Assembly: GCA_023409695.1 (NCBI GenBank)
Contig: JAEYQZ010000152.1
Coordinates: 1 to 18,997, forward strand
Length of the DNA stretch: 18,997 bases
Origin: Methanobacteriota archaeon
Lineage (GTDB): Archaea; Methanobacteriota; Methanobacteria; Methanobacteriales; Methanobacteriaceae
Direction: 5' to 3'
The notes beneath the pieces were generated by a model. The model saw nothing but the letters and a program-made list of their open reading frames with translations, was not told the DNA's origin and did not search any database. The position numbers and the translations under genes were made by a program. Positions 1 through 6,482 of this stretch are shown piece by piece (positions within the stretch are counted from its first letter, which is position 1; each line of letters starts with the position of its first letter).

Positions 1-144
1 ACTAAATATTTTTGACTAAAATTTATAAAAAATTTGTTCATGTACTTATGAATTTAAGGATGTAAATTTTCAATTATCTAAAATTTATAGTTTAAACGTT
101 ACGTTATTCACTTAAATAAATTAGTTACATGTATAATAAATATG

Positions 145-160
145 CTGGCTTTAAAGCCAG
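145..160. repeat. 16-bp perfect palindrome CTGGCTTTAAAGCCAG
   Basis: The 16 bases are a perfect palindrome in an otherwise very AT-rich stretch, about 70 nt beyond the 3' end of the minus-strand KH-protein gene. It could be a terminator-like hairpin for that gene or a dimeric protein-binding site. No clear T-tract follows on the minus strand, so termination is not well supported. The rest of bases 1-229 shows no gene that I can support. Confidence 0.35.
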
Positions 161-214
161 TTCTATTAAGTAATAAATATCTAAAAAAAATTATTGGAAT
201 TAAGAGCAAATTTA

Positions 215-231
215 AAGGTTTTGATAACCTT
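215..231 (-). terminator. weak hairpin overlapping the KH gene stop
   Basis: On the minus strand AAGGTT and AACCTT form a 6-bp stem around a 5-nt loop, followed by the T-rich sequence TTTAAATTT. The stem begins within the stop codon at 230-232. It is short and A/T-rich, so this is only a possible termination signal. Confidence 0.25.
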
Positions 232-727
232 AAAGGTCATCAATAACAATAACAGTTCTTTCATGGGTTAACTGTTTCATGATGTCATTTAATACATCTA
301 ATCTTGCAGGAAGTCTTCTTGAATCTTCTCTCATGACTCTAATTTTGAATTTTTCTTCCCCATCTGTTCCATAGACTATATTAATTCCGGATATTCTTGC
401 AGGAGCTAAGATATCTCTTGCTACTTCTTTAAAGTCTGAGCCTTCCCCTATAACTCTTACTTTTTTCCCTATCTTTTTTGATATTGCTCTTACTATTTTT
501 CCACTTTTGCCTATGATTTTACCCACTTGGTTTTTGTCTGTTACAATTATAACAACGTCTCCTATTTCAATAGTCTTTTTAAAGCCTATTGTGCCCTCTC
601 CAAGTTTGTAAAGTAATTTTGCAATGTCTAAATCCAGTTGGGTTATTTCACCACTTTTTAACTTGTTTTCACACCCTTGACATAACATTCCACTTTTTAA
701 GCAGACATCGCATATTGGCAATACCAT
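230..727 (-). CDS. zinc-ribbon KH-domain (NusA-like) RNA-binding protein
   Basis: A cytosolic RNA-binding protein of 165 aa. The N-terminus carries CDVC (C6, C9) and CQGC (C16, C19), an apparent zinc-binding knuckle. A KH core follows, with the RNA-binding GxxG loop as GKSG at residues 73-76, flanked by VGKII and KIVRAISKKIGKKV. The C-terminal half (about 95-165) resembles the second KH-like half of the archaeal NusA-like family. The ATG start is well supported: AGGAGG lies 8 nt upstream. Archaeal NusA-like KH proteins are linked to transcription elongation or rRNA processing, but the role of this zinc-bearing paralogue is not established. The gene stands alone, with a long upstream leader region that contains a hairpin cluster. 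Confidence 0.85.
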   Translation of the reverse strand: MVLPICDVCLKSGMLCQGCENKLKSGEITQLDLDIAKLLYKLGEGTIGFKKTIEIGDVVIIVTDKNQVGKIIGKSGKIVRAISKKIGKKVRVIGEGSDFKEVARDILAPARISGINIVYGTDGEEKFKIRVMREDSRRLPARLDVLNDIMKQLTHERTVIVIDDL

Positions 728-1346
728 TCTCTATTCCTCCTTCTATTTCTTTGAAAATCAGGTTGATTTTCATGCCTCGAAAACCTATTTCCGAGGGTTG
801 GCGAATCGTGATTCGCTGCAGTAAAATCAATAATATTTTACTGGAATTGATAATTTTAAAAATTATATATATTGCAGATCTAACCTTAATAGAGGCCTAT
901 TTGACCTTTTATTTAGCAAATAACATATACTACCAGCGTATTTTTCAATATTGCTCCTTTTAATCCCCAAAATTTTCATATAATTATATTGAGTGGGGTA
1001 TAAATGTTATATTTTTCATTTTAGGATGCAACTAAAATAAAAAGCAGTTTTTATGGTAGCTCTTAGGTTTTTCTCTCTGTCAAATATAATACCAGAAATA
1101 TATTGTATTCTATTCATTAATATATATTATACTTCTATATAAAGACCTGATTAAAAACCCTTTCTCTTTGTGGTAGTCATTGCATTAAATATGATTTTAA
1201 ATACTTCATTTAATAATACTCTAAATGATATGCTAAAAATAGAAATAAGTATGATGGCTCCATTTGGTTGAAATAATGAATAAGAAATATAAATAGAAAT
1301 TTAAATTTAGAGTATATTTCATTAAATATCTGGTTAAATAGGGGAA
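728..1346. other. intergenic region, hairpins plus AT-rich sequence
   Basis: This 619-nt gap separates the 3' end of the PsbP-like gene at 1347 from the start of the KH gene. It holds the hairpin cluster at 752-816 and a TATA-like minus-strand stretch near 863-873 (AATATATATAATT) that could drive the KH gene with a leader of roughly 110 nt. Another TATA-like plus-strand word (TATAAATG) sits near 1000. I see no convincing gene. A 38-codon minus-strand frame (863-979) lacks supporting features. Confidence 0.5.
752..816 (-). repeat. cluster of short hairpins upstream of the KH gene
   Basis: Two perfect stems are visible: TGAAAATCA with TGATTTTCA (752-772, 3-nt loop) and GCGAATC with GATTCGC (801-816). 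Between them lies a degenerate palindrome opening CTCGAAAA and closing CCGAG. On the minus strand the connector GAGGCAT joins two of the units and resembles GGGGCAT in the cluster near 17005. The cluster lies in the probable 5' leader of the KH gene. Confidence 0.6.
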
Positions 1347-2048
1347 TTATTGGATTTTAAAACTATTTAATATTATATTGAAATATGGATCCTGGCTTTG
1401 TAGGTCAATTCCTTTAGTAAAAAATCCTAATATGTAAAACATACCATTTTGTTCGAAATATATAACTTTTAATTGTATTTTGTTATAGTTAGGGTCATTT
1501 CCTGAGTATACTGCTTCAGTAGCATTTATTCCGCTTATAGTGGCATTGGATGTATTTGCTAATGCTATGTTAGCGCCAGAATTTGTAAAACTCTGAATAA
1601 AATCATCTTTACGTTGTTCTAGTGTTTCAGATCCATCATTTTGTACTTTAAGTATGGTAAAAGCCGCAATTTGCGTACTTTGAGGATTATTTGCTGAAGT
1701 CGGGTCCTGAATTACAATCTGGGTACTGGTTTCATTAACCTCGTCAGTTGTAATATTCCATGAAGATGGGTACTGTAGTGATATTCCACCAGCGGAATAG
1801 ATTTTTGTAGGTATTTCTGTTGTTTGGTTAACTGGCTGGTTTATCTGCTGAATAGAACTATTATTTTCAGTTGATACATGGGTTACTACAAGTACCAGGA
1901 GTGCTATAAGAATTGCAAGGCTAATTGCGAATGCTTCTTTTTTATATGGGCCCTTAAATGGGTTACGGTTTTTATCTTTATATTTTTGCTGTGGGCCGCC
2001 TAGTAGATTATTACTTTTGTCTTTACCCTTTTTCAATGGACCGTTCAT
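1347..2048 (-). CDS. membrane-anchored PsbP-like protein with repeated basic N-terminus
   Basis: This 233-aa protein has a basic cytoplasmic N-terminus (1-38), one membrane helix (about 40-60) and an extracytoplasmic PsbP-like domain (about 82-233). The domain begins at YSAGGISLQYPSSW and ends with the family's terminal strand, ILNSFKIQ. The N-terminal segment contains two imperfect copies of a 15-16-residue unit (GPLKKGKDK and GPQQKYKDK) plus a third partial GPYKK. The ATG start follows GAGGT at 5 nt spacing, and a TATA-like AAATTATATTAG lies at about 2087-2098. It is the first of three PsbP-like genes in a row. Methanobacteriales encode many secreted PsbP-like proteins of unknown function. 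N-x-S/T sequons in the outer domain suggest possible N-glycosylation. The fold is inferred; the role is unknown. Confidence 0.75.
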   Translation of the reverse strand: MNGPLKKGKDKSNNLLGGPQQKYKDKNRNPFKGPYKKEAFAISLAILIALLVLVVTHVSTENNSSIQQINQPVNQTTEIPTKIYSAGGISLQYPSSWNITTDEVNETSTQIVIQDPTSANNPQSTQIAAFTILKVQNDGSETLEQRKDDFIQSFTNSGANIALANTSNATISGINATEAVYSGNDPNYNKIQLKVIYFEQNGMFYILGFFTKGIDLQSQDPYFNIILNSFKIQ

Positions 2049-2136
2049 CGACTACCTCATTTTTTCTATGTAGTATCATCTAAAAAACAGACTAATATAA
2101 TTTTTCTTTTCAAAGTAACAGTAATACATCTAAAAG

Positions 2137-2152
2137 TAGGGATGAATCCCTA
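2137..2152 (-). terminator. hairpin downstream of second PsbP-like gene
   Basis: TAGGGA and TCCCTA form a perfect 6-bp stem with a TGAA/TTCA loop, about 36 nt past the stop of the gene at 2188. On the minus strand it is followed by CTTTTAG. It could terminate that gene or act as an operator upstream of the next promoter (TATA near 2090). Confidence 0.35.
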
Positions 2153-2187
2153 AAAAATAGATAATTATGGTCTAAAATGAAATTAAA

Positions 2188-2754
2188 TCACTGTACTTTA
2201 AAAGTATTAATTATTATATCAAAATTTTCCTCTTCATCACTTAAATATGTTGGAGCTCGTGTTCCGCATGCTATCATGTATATAAATCCTTTCTTTTCAA
2301 AAAGTACTATATCAAATTGTTCTTCAACATTGCTGTCCATGGCTCTGGCTGTAAATTCGTAGGCTGTTACATTATCTACTGTAGTAGTTGTTTCTGACAT
2401 CACTCCGTAACCCGGTACATTTGATGCTTCTGCTTTAACATCATCATAAAATCTCTTTAATGGAACGCCATTAGATGTCCTTTTCATAACTTCTACTACA
2501 GCTCCAGGTTTACCATCTGAACTGTTGAGCTTTGGATCTTTAACATATGCAATTAAATATTGTCCGGTTTTATTACCTTCTTCCCAGTCAGCAGAGTAAT
2601 TAAAAGAGATTCCATTTGCAGAATAAGTCTTTGTTGGAATAGAAGGGGATGTTTGGTTTAATGTTTGATTTGTATTGGTTACATATTCAAATGTTATAAC
2701 TACAGATAAAATCACTGCAACTATGAGAATTATTGCAAACATGTATCTTTTCAA
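2188..2754 (-). CDS. membrane-anchored PsbP-like protein
   Basis: This 188-aa protein has an N-terminal basic stretch (KKR-like) and one hydrophobic helix (about residues 5-25). A short Thr/Asn-rich linker leads to a PsbP-like domain opening YSANGISFNYSADW and ending IIINTFKVQ. I chose the TTG at 2754 because GAGAGGGATAAATTG places a Shine-Dalgarno directly before it. The same arrangement (GAGGTTGATAAATTG) precedes the neighbouring gene. An ATG in the same frame at 2808 would add 18 residues, but it lies inside a hairpin repeat and has no ribosome site. No lipobox is present, unlike in the neighbour, so anchoring is probably by an uncleaved helix. Function unknown. Confidence 0.75.
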   Translation of the reverse strand: MKRYMFAIILIVAVILSVVITFEYVTNTNQTLNQTSPSIPTKTYSANGISFNYSADWEEGNKTGQYLIAYVKDPKLNSSDGKPGAVVEVMKRTSNGVPLKRFYDDVKAEASNVPGYGVMSETTTTVDNVTAYEFTARAMDSNVEEQFDIVLFEKKGFIYMIACGTRAPTYLSDEEENFDIIINTFKVQ

Positions 2755-2765
2755 TTTATCCCTCT

Positions 2766-2854
2766 CGAAATTTTTAATTTCGTGGCGTTGAAAATCATAG
2801 ATTTTCAACAGCTCTTAAAATTTTTAATTTTGGAGCCCGAACATTTCATGTTCG
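2766..2854 (+). repeat. cluster of four short hairpins upstream of PsbP-like gene
   Basis: Successive stems are CGAAATT with AATTTCG (2766-2782), GTTGAAAATC with GATTTTCAAC (2787-2809), an imperfect GCTC...AAAATT with AATTTT...GAGC (2811-2835), and CGAACAT with ATGTTCG (2838-2854). The loops are 3 nt. The connectors GGCG, ACAGCTC, GGAGCCC and GTAAGCT match words in the cluster at 16927-17095. It lies in the probable leader of the PsbP-like gene starting at 2754; TATA-like words are near 2864-2872 and 2900-2910 on the minus strand. Confidence 0.7.
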
Positions 2855-3019
2855 TAAGCTGAATCTACTTATAAAGCTTTTAATCTACTGTCATGATTAA
2901 CATATATGTTATACATTAATTGTGTTGACTGGTTAAAGTTACTTTTGTTTAAAATTTAATTTATAAAAAGAGAATGAATTGTTTTTAAATAAAAATTAAT
3001 GTATTTTGCTCTTATATTG

Positions 3020-3565
3020 CTAAATTAACTTAAAGCTGCTGATTATAGTGTTAAAATTCTGTTGTTGATCATTATATTGTGAAATAGGAGCGCTGCAGAG
3101 TATTATATAGATCGCATTTCCATTTTGGATCCATACTGCCCTTTGTTCTTTAGATAATGAACTTAATATGTAAACATTCTCAAGAGCGGTTTTCCCGCTT
3201 ACAGTGATGGTCCCATCTGATAACTGTTTATAACCTAAATTTTGAGCCGCAAATTGGGCATATGTTGAATTGTAATAATCCTGCAGTGTCACATTTGATG
3301 GCTTTATTGCTGTCTGGATTTCAACGTTTACCTTGACGTTTCCACTGCTATCTGCTGAAGTTGGATCTCCTACCGCAATGGTACTGTTTTGGGCCTGACC
3401 TGTTATCAACTGCCAAGTGGCAGGGTAACTGAAGTTAAACTGGTCTCCCCCATATGTTTTGACATTAGTGGATGTATTAGTGGCTGTTTGGTTCCCAGAA
3501 GTGGTACATCCAGATATTAGGACTATAGATAGTAAAAGAATTATCGCAAGCAAATATTTTTTCAA
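3020..3565 (-). CDS. PsbP-like lipoprotein
   Basis: This 181-aa exported protein has a classic lipoprotein signal: a KK pair, a hydrophobic core and LISGC with the lipid-acceptor Cys at residue 20, then a Thr/Asn-rich linker and a PsbP-like domain (FNFSYPATW to ISSFKLI). The start is set by the sequence: GAGGTTGATAAATTG gives a strong ribosome site 7 nt before TTG at 3565, and the signal peptide then has normal length. An in-frame ATG at 3592 would add nine acidic/hydrophobic residues and lacks a ribosome site. The two other PsbP-like genes lie immediately downstream in the same direction. TATA-like words on the minus strand lie at about 3641-3651. Ligand and role are unknown. Confidence 0.78.
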   Translation of the reverse strand: MKKYLLAIILLLSIVLISGCTTSGNQTATNTSTNVKTYGGDQFNFSYPATWQLITGQAQNSTIAVGDPTSADSSGNVKVNVEIQTAIKPSNVTLQDYYNSTYAQFAAQNLGYKQLSDGTITVSGKTALENVYILSSLSKEQRAVWIQNGNAIYIILCSAPISQYNDQQQNFNTIISSFKLI

Positions 3566-3655
3566 TTTATCAACCTCTTCTATTATTATCATTTTGAAAA
3601 CTAAATATATAGTTTTCTATTTCTTTTATTGGCGCAAAGAGGAGATATATAAAAT

Positions 3656-3680
3656 TTCATAGAGTATTTTGCTCTATGAA
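3656..3680. promoter_or_regulatory. 9-bp inverted repeat upstream of the PsbP lipoprotein promoter
   Basis: TTCATAGAG and CTCTATGAA are perfect inverted arms around a 7-nt spacer. For the minus-strand lipoprotein gene the element lies immediately upstream of a TATA-like TTTTATATATC, the position expected of an archaeal activator or BRE-blocking regulator. It could instead be a weak hairpin downstream of the gene at 3801. Confidence 0.45.
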
Positions 3681-3800
3681 CTTTAAAAATACCTTATTAG
3701 CTATAATATCGATAAAATAAATTAAAATTAGTGGTTTTTAATTATTTAATAAAAAATAAGAAAGGTAAATAGTATTCAAAACTTAAAAAAGCCTTGATTA

Positions 3801-4427
3801 CTAAAAGCCATTTATAATGTCATTAATATCCTGATTAGTAGTTGTTGTTTTTGTATTGTTCTTTTTTGTATTTGTGCTGGTGCTGTTCTTCTTCGTAGTT
3901 GTTTTATTGGTGGTCTTGGTCGTATTTGTAGTCTTGGTCATGTTTTTAGTAGCGTTTGTACTGTTAGTCATGTTGGTGACATTTGTTGAATTATTGGTAA
4001 AAGGAGGAAATGCACTATCATTTGTATACAAGGAAGAACTGGATACTTGTTGAGGTATAAATCCATATACTCCGAATACAATACCTATGAAGAATGCTGC
4101 AACTAAAACTCCTATTCCAATTTTGGTATTTATGGATCTTCCCTTTGGTTTTATGTTTTTTTCCTCAAGACCTGGGGCTGTAATGAATTTTTTAAATAAT
4201 TCTTTATTTTCATCTTCACTGCTTGTTTCTTCGCTAGTTACGTCAGTAGTTTCTTTACCCTGGAGTTTTCGTACTCTGTCTGCAACATTAAATGCTTCAA
4301 GCTGCTCTGTTAGTTTCCTTTTTTGGAAGTCATAATGGCTTTTTGGTATATTACCTTTGTTATACTCTTTTTCAAGTTCTTTAAGGCTTTTTATGACCCT
4401 TTCCTTTTCAAGACTTATTTCAATCAT
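3801..4427 (-). CDS. coiled-coil/TM protein with Thr/Asn-rich sequon tail
   Basis: This 208-aa protein has three parts. Residues 1-60 are charged and helical, with LEKEYNKGNIPKSHY and a following QKRKL resembling short SHOCT-like helical hairpins; an acidic linker follows (about 61-95). A single membrane helix spans about 102-124. The outer segment (about 130-205) is almost entirely Thr, Asn, Lys and Ser, with about a dozen N-x-S/T sequons, before a short hydrophobic end INDIINGF. It looks like a membrane-anchored protein with a glycosylated stalk. The start is unusual: AAGGAG directly abuts ATG at 4427, and an in-frame stop lies 9 nt upstream, so no longer version exists. The T-tract GGCTTTTTT just after the stop could terminate transcription. 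Function unknown. Confidence 0.7.
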   Translation of the reverse strand: MIEISLEKERVIKSLKELEKEYNKGNIPKSHYDFQKRKLTEQLEAFNVADRVRKLQGKETTDVTSEETSSEDENKELFKKFITAPGLEEKNIKPKGRSINTKIGIGVLVAAFFIGIVFGVYGFIPQQVSSSSLYTNDSAFPPFTNNSTNVTNMTNSTNATKNMTKTTNTTKTTNKTTTKKNSTSTNTKKNNTKTTTTNQDINDIINGF

Positions 4428-4528
4428 CTCCTTTTAGGATATGACCCTTAAAAATAATTTTTAAGATTAATTTTGATCATTTGTTTTATTGTTAGATAGT
4501 CCTAATAATTTATTTTCAAACTATTATT

Positions 4529-5374
4529 TTAATCATTATCCTCAATTGGGTATGAACCTAATAGCTTTATGTATGATATTTTTGTTTTCATGGTATTTAT
4601 TTTTATGGTATCTAAAATGTTCTTTACTTCTTCATCCTCTCTATGTCCCTCTAAATCGATGAAAAAGATGTAAGTTCCGAGCTTCTTCTTAGAAGGCCGT
4701 GATTCAATTTTGGTTAAATTTATATCTCTTTTTGCAAATTCACCGAGGACATCATATAATCCTCCGGGTTTATCTTCAATCAGTGAGAATACAATGGATG
4801 TTTTATCATGGCCAGTAGGGGCATGATCCTCTTTACCTAAAACAACGAATCTTGTTGAGTTATTCTCAAAATCCTGTATGTTTTCTGCAGCTATTTTAAG
4901 GCCATATATTCTGCCTGCTTTACGTGTTCCTATTGCAGCGGCATTTTTTTGACCTTTTACCATTTCTGCAGCTCCAGATGTGCTTGGAGTTGCTACAGGT
5001 TTTGCACCCATTTTTTCAATGAATTTACGGCACTGTGAAAGCGCCTGCATATGAGAATATACTATTTCTATATCTTCTACAGATGATCCTTCATTTATAA
5101 GTAGATTATGGCTTATTGGCAGTATAATCTCATTTTTAATTTTTAGATTATAGTCATTTGCAAGAAGATCAAGGGTCACACCTACAGGACCTTCTATGGA
5201 GTTTTCTATTGGAACAACTCCTAGATCAATGATATCTCGATCAACAGCATCTATGGCCTCCATTATGGAGCCAAATGCTATAAGCTCTCCCTGAATTTTA
5301 GAAGCAGCTTCCTCTGCATATGAACCAGAAGGGCCTAAAAAACCTATTTTGCATGCTTTTTTGGAATTTATCAT
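4529..5374 (-). CDS. pheA: prephenate dehydratase
   Basis: Converts prephenate to phenylpyruvate in phenylalanine synthesis. This is a stand-alone, 281-aa cytosolic enzyme of normal archaeal length. The catalytic domain (about 8-180) shows GFLGPSGSYAEEAA, the VPIENSIEGPVG stretch at 54-65 and the TRF motif at 174-176, which carries the catalytic Thr. The ACT domain (about 190-272) carries GGLYDVL and ESRP (224-227), the phenylalanine-binding feedback elements. AAGGA lies 7 nt before ATG. There is no chorismate mutase domain. No aromatic gene is adjacent, so it is probably monocistronic, driven from the duplicated module at 5440-5544. Confidence 0.93.
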   Translation of the reverse strand: MINSKKACKIGFLGPSGSYAEEAASKIQGELIAFGSIMEAIDAVDRDIIDLGVVPIENSIEGPVGVTLDLLANDYNLKIKNEIILPISHNLLINEGSSVEDIEIVYSHMQALSQCRKFIEKMGAKPVATPSTSGAAEMVKGQKNAAAIGTRKAGRIYGLKIAAENIQDFENNSTRFVVLGKEDHAPTGHDKTSIVFSLIEDKPGGLYDVLGEFAKRDINLTKIESRPSKKKLGTYIFFIDLEGHREDEEVKNILDTIKINTMKTKISYIKLLGSYPIEDND

Positions 5375-5439
5375 GTTTTATTCCTTGATTTTGATAATAC
5401 TGTTAATTAATGAATTAAACACAAAGTTTGTAATGGTGA

Positions 5440-5544
5440 TTTACAGTATTTTTACTTTTTTTAAGTAAAAATTGGAAATTATTTTTTATAATTTACAGTA
5501 TTTTTTACTTTTTTTAAGTAAAAATTGGAAATTATTTTTTATAA
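5440..5544 (-). promoter_or_regulatory. tandemly duplicated promoter/operator-like module upstream of pheA
   Basis: Two near-identical copies of 52 and 53 bp (5440-5491 and 5492-5544) differ only by one T in a homopolymer. Read on the minus strand, each has a TATA-like TTATAAAAAATA, followed about 20 nt later by a perfect palindrome, TTTTTACTT and AAGTAAAAA. That palindrome would lie over the predicted transcription start. The pheA ATG is 66 nt beyond the nearer copy. The rest of 5375-5711 (5375-5439 and 5545-5711) is AT-rich, with no gene that I can see. Confidence 0.6.
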
Positions 5545-5711
5545 TTTTCAACATGTTTATGATAGTGTTGATTTGTGTGGTCATTATATTTAAATAAAAA
5601 TAGGCTATTTTTTTTACTTTTTATTCAGGTTTAAAAGAGAAATATGTGCATAAATATTGTAGAGTTAGTTGTATGCCCTATTTTAATTCATTTAGTAGCT
5701 TTCAAGAGTAT

Positions 5712-6413
5712 TTATTTTCCATTTACATTACTAAGACACGAATCAAGTAGCTTATTCGTCATTTCGGTGGCATTTTCAGTTGTGTTTTGTTCTGGAATCT
5801 CATAGACAAATGTGGGGTAACCTTCATTTGCAATTGGGTCTGAGACTCGTATTACAGAAGTTGCTTTATATATATTATTTTTGGGGGACTGGTAATAGTT
5901 AAAGGAAGGCAATGTTTTTTTAACTTTTTTAGCAAGTTCTATTGATTTGTCATCCATGGATGGAGTTGCAATATAAAATCCGTCTCCATAGCCTTGTTGG
6001 TGGGCATGGAAGATAATTACAAGTTTATAATCTGATTTTTTGATATCTGGAACAATGTACTGCGCTGCAAGCTCTTCACCATTGTTCCTTCCCACAGTAA
6101 AGTTTTCTGGTTGATCTAAAACATGTATACTGTAGTCAGTTATTCCAACGTCATGTGTTAATGCATAATTTTTGATTAAAGCTTCTATTGGAGATACTGC
6201 TATTTTTTCGCGGGGATGTATGCCTGTAATTACAGCTATTTTTGGTTTATTAGGTTCATTTGAGGCATAAACCTCTTTTGTGACATAACCTCTATTATCT
6301 GAACCAATAATGGCACTGTTAGAGCTATTAATACTATTTAATATATGTGTGACTCCAGCTATTCCGATAATGCTAAAACAAATTATAAGTATTATAATTT
6401 TATATTTCTCCAT
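5712..6413 (-). CDS. membrane-anchored M14/AstE-AspA-like metallohydrolase
   Basis: This 233-aa protein has an uncleaved N-terminal helix (about 5-25) and an outer domain with the layout of zinc carboxypeptidases and aspartoacylases. TGIHPRE supplies HxxE zinc ligands (H66, E69), GRNNGEE is the expected Arg/Asn substrate region, FHAH (H136, H138) supplies the third ligand, and the YEIPE end (E205) fits the catalytic Glu. It probably cleaves a peptide or amide bond outside the cell; the substrate is unknown, and a pseudomurein-related peptide is only a guess. ATG at 6413 is preferred: GGAGGT lies 7 nt upstream, whereas the in-frame TTG at 6428 overlaps that site. It lies 69 nt after another exported protein in the same direction. 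Confidence 0.7.
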   Translation of the reverse strand: MEKYKIIILIICFSIIGIAGVTHILNSINSSNSAIIGSDNRGYVTKEVYASNEPNKPKIAVITGIHPREKIAVSPIEALIKNYALTHDVGITDYSIHVLDQPENFTVGRNNGEELAAQYIVPDIKKSDYKLVIIFHAHQQGYGDGFYIATPSMDDKSIELAKKVKKTLPSFNYYQSPKNNIYKATSVIRVSDPIANEGYPTFVYEIPEQNTTENATEMTNKLLDSCLSNVNGK

Positions 6414-6482
6414 CCACGCTACCTCCAAACTTGAGTATTGGGCTTATATGTTTCAAAATTAAAAGATTAAAAAGTAAATGAA

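Noticed and set aside
589..963. 124-aa plus-strand frame
   Set aside because: It overlaps the KH gene antisense and runs through the hairpin cluster; its residue content is typical of a shadow frame.
863..979. 38-codon minus-strand frame in the 728-1346 gap, and a shorter TTG frame after AGGAG inside it
   Set aside because: No ribosome site for the longer frame, no recognisable domain, and ordinary composition for AT-rich DNA; the shorter one encodes only 11 residues.
3856..4053. 65-aa Val/Phe/Leu-rich plus-strand frame that looks like a membrane protein
   Set aside because: It is the antisense of the Thr/Asn/Lys repeat region; the hydrophobic run is a by-product of that low-complexity sequence.
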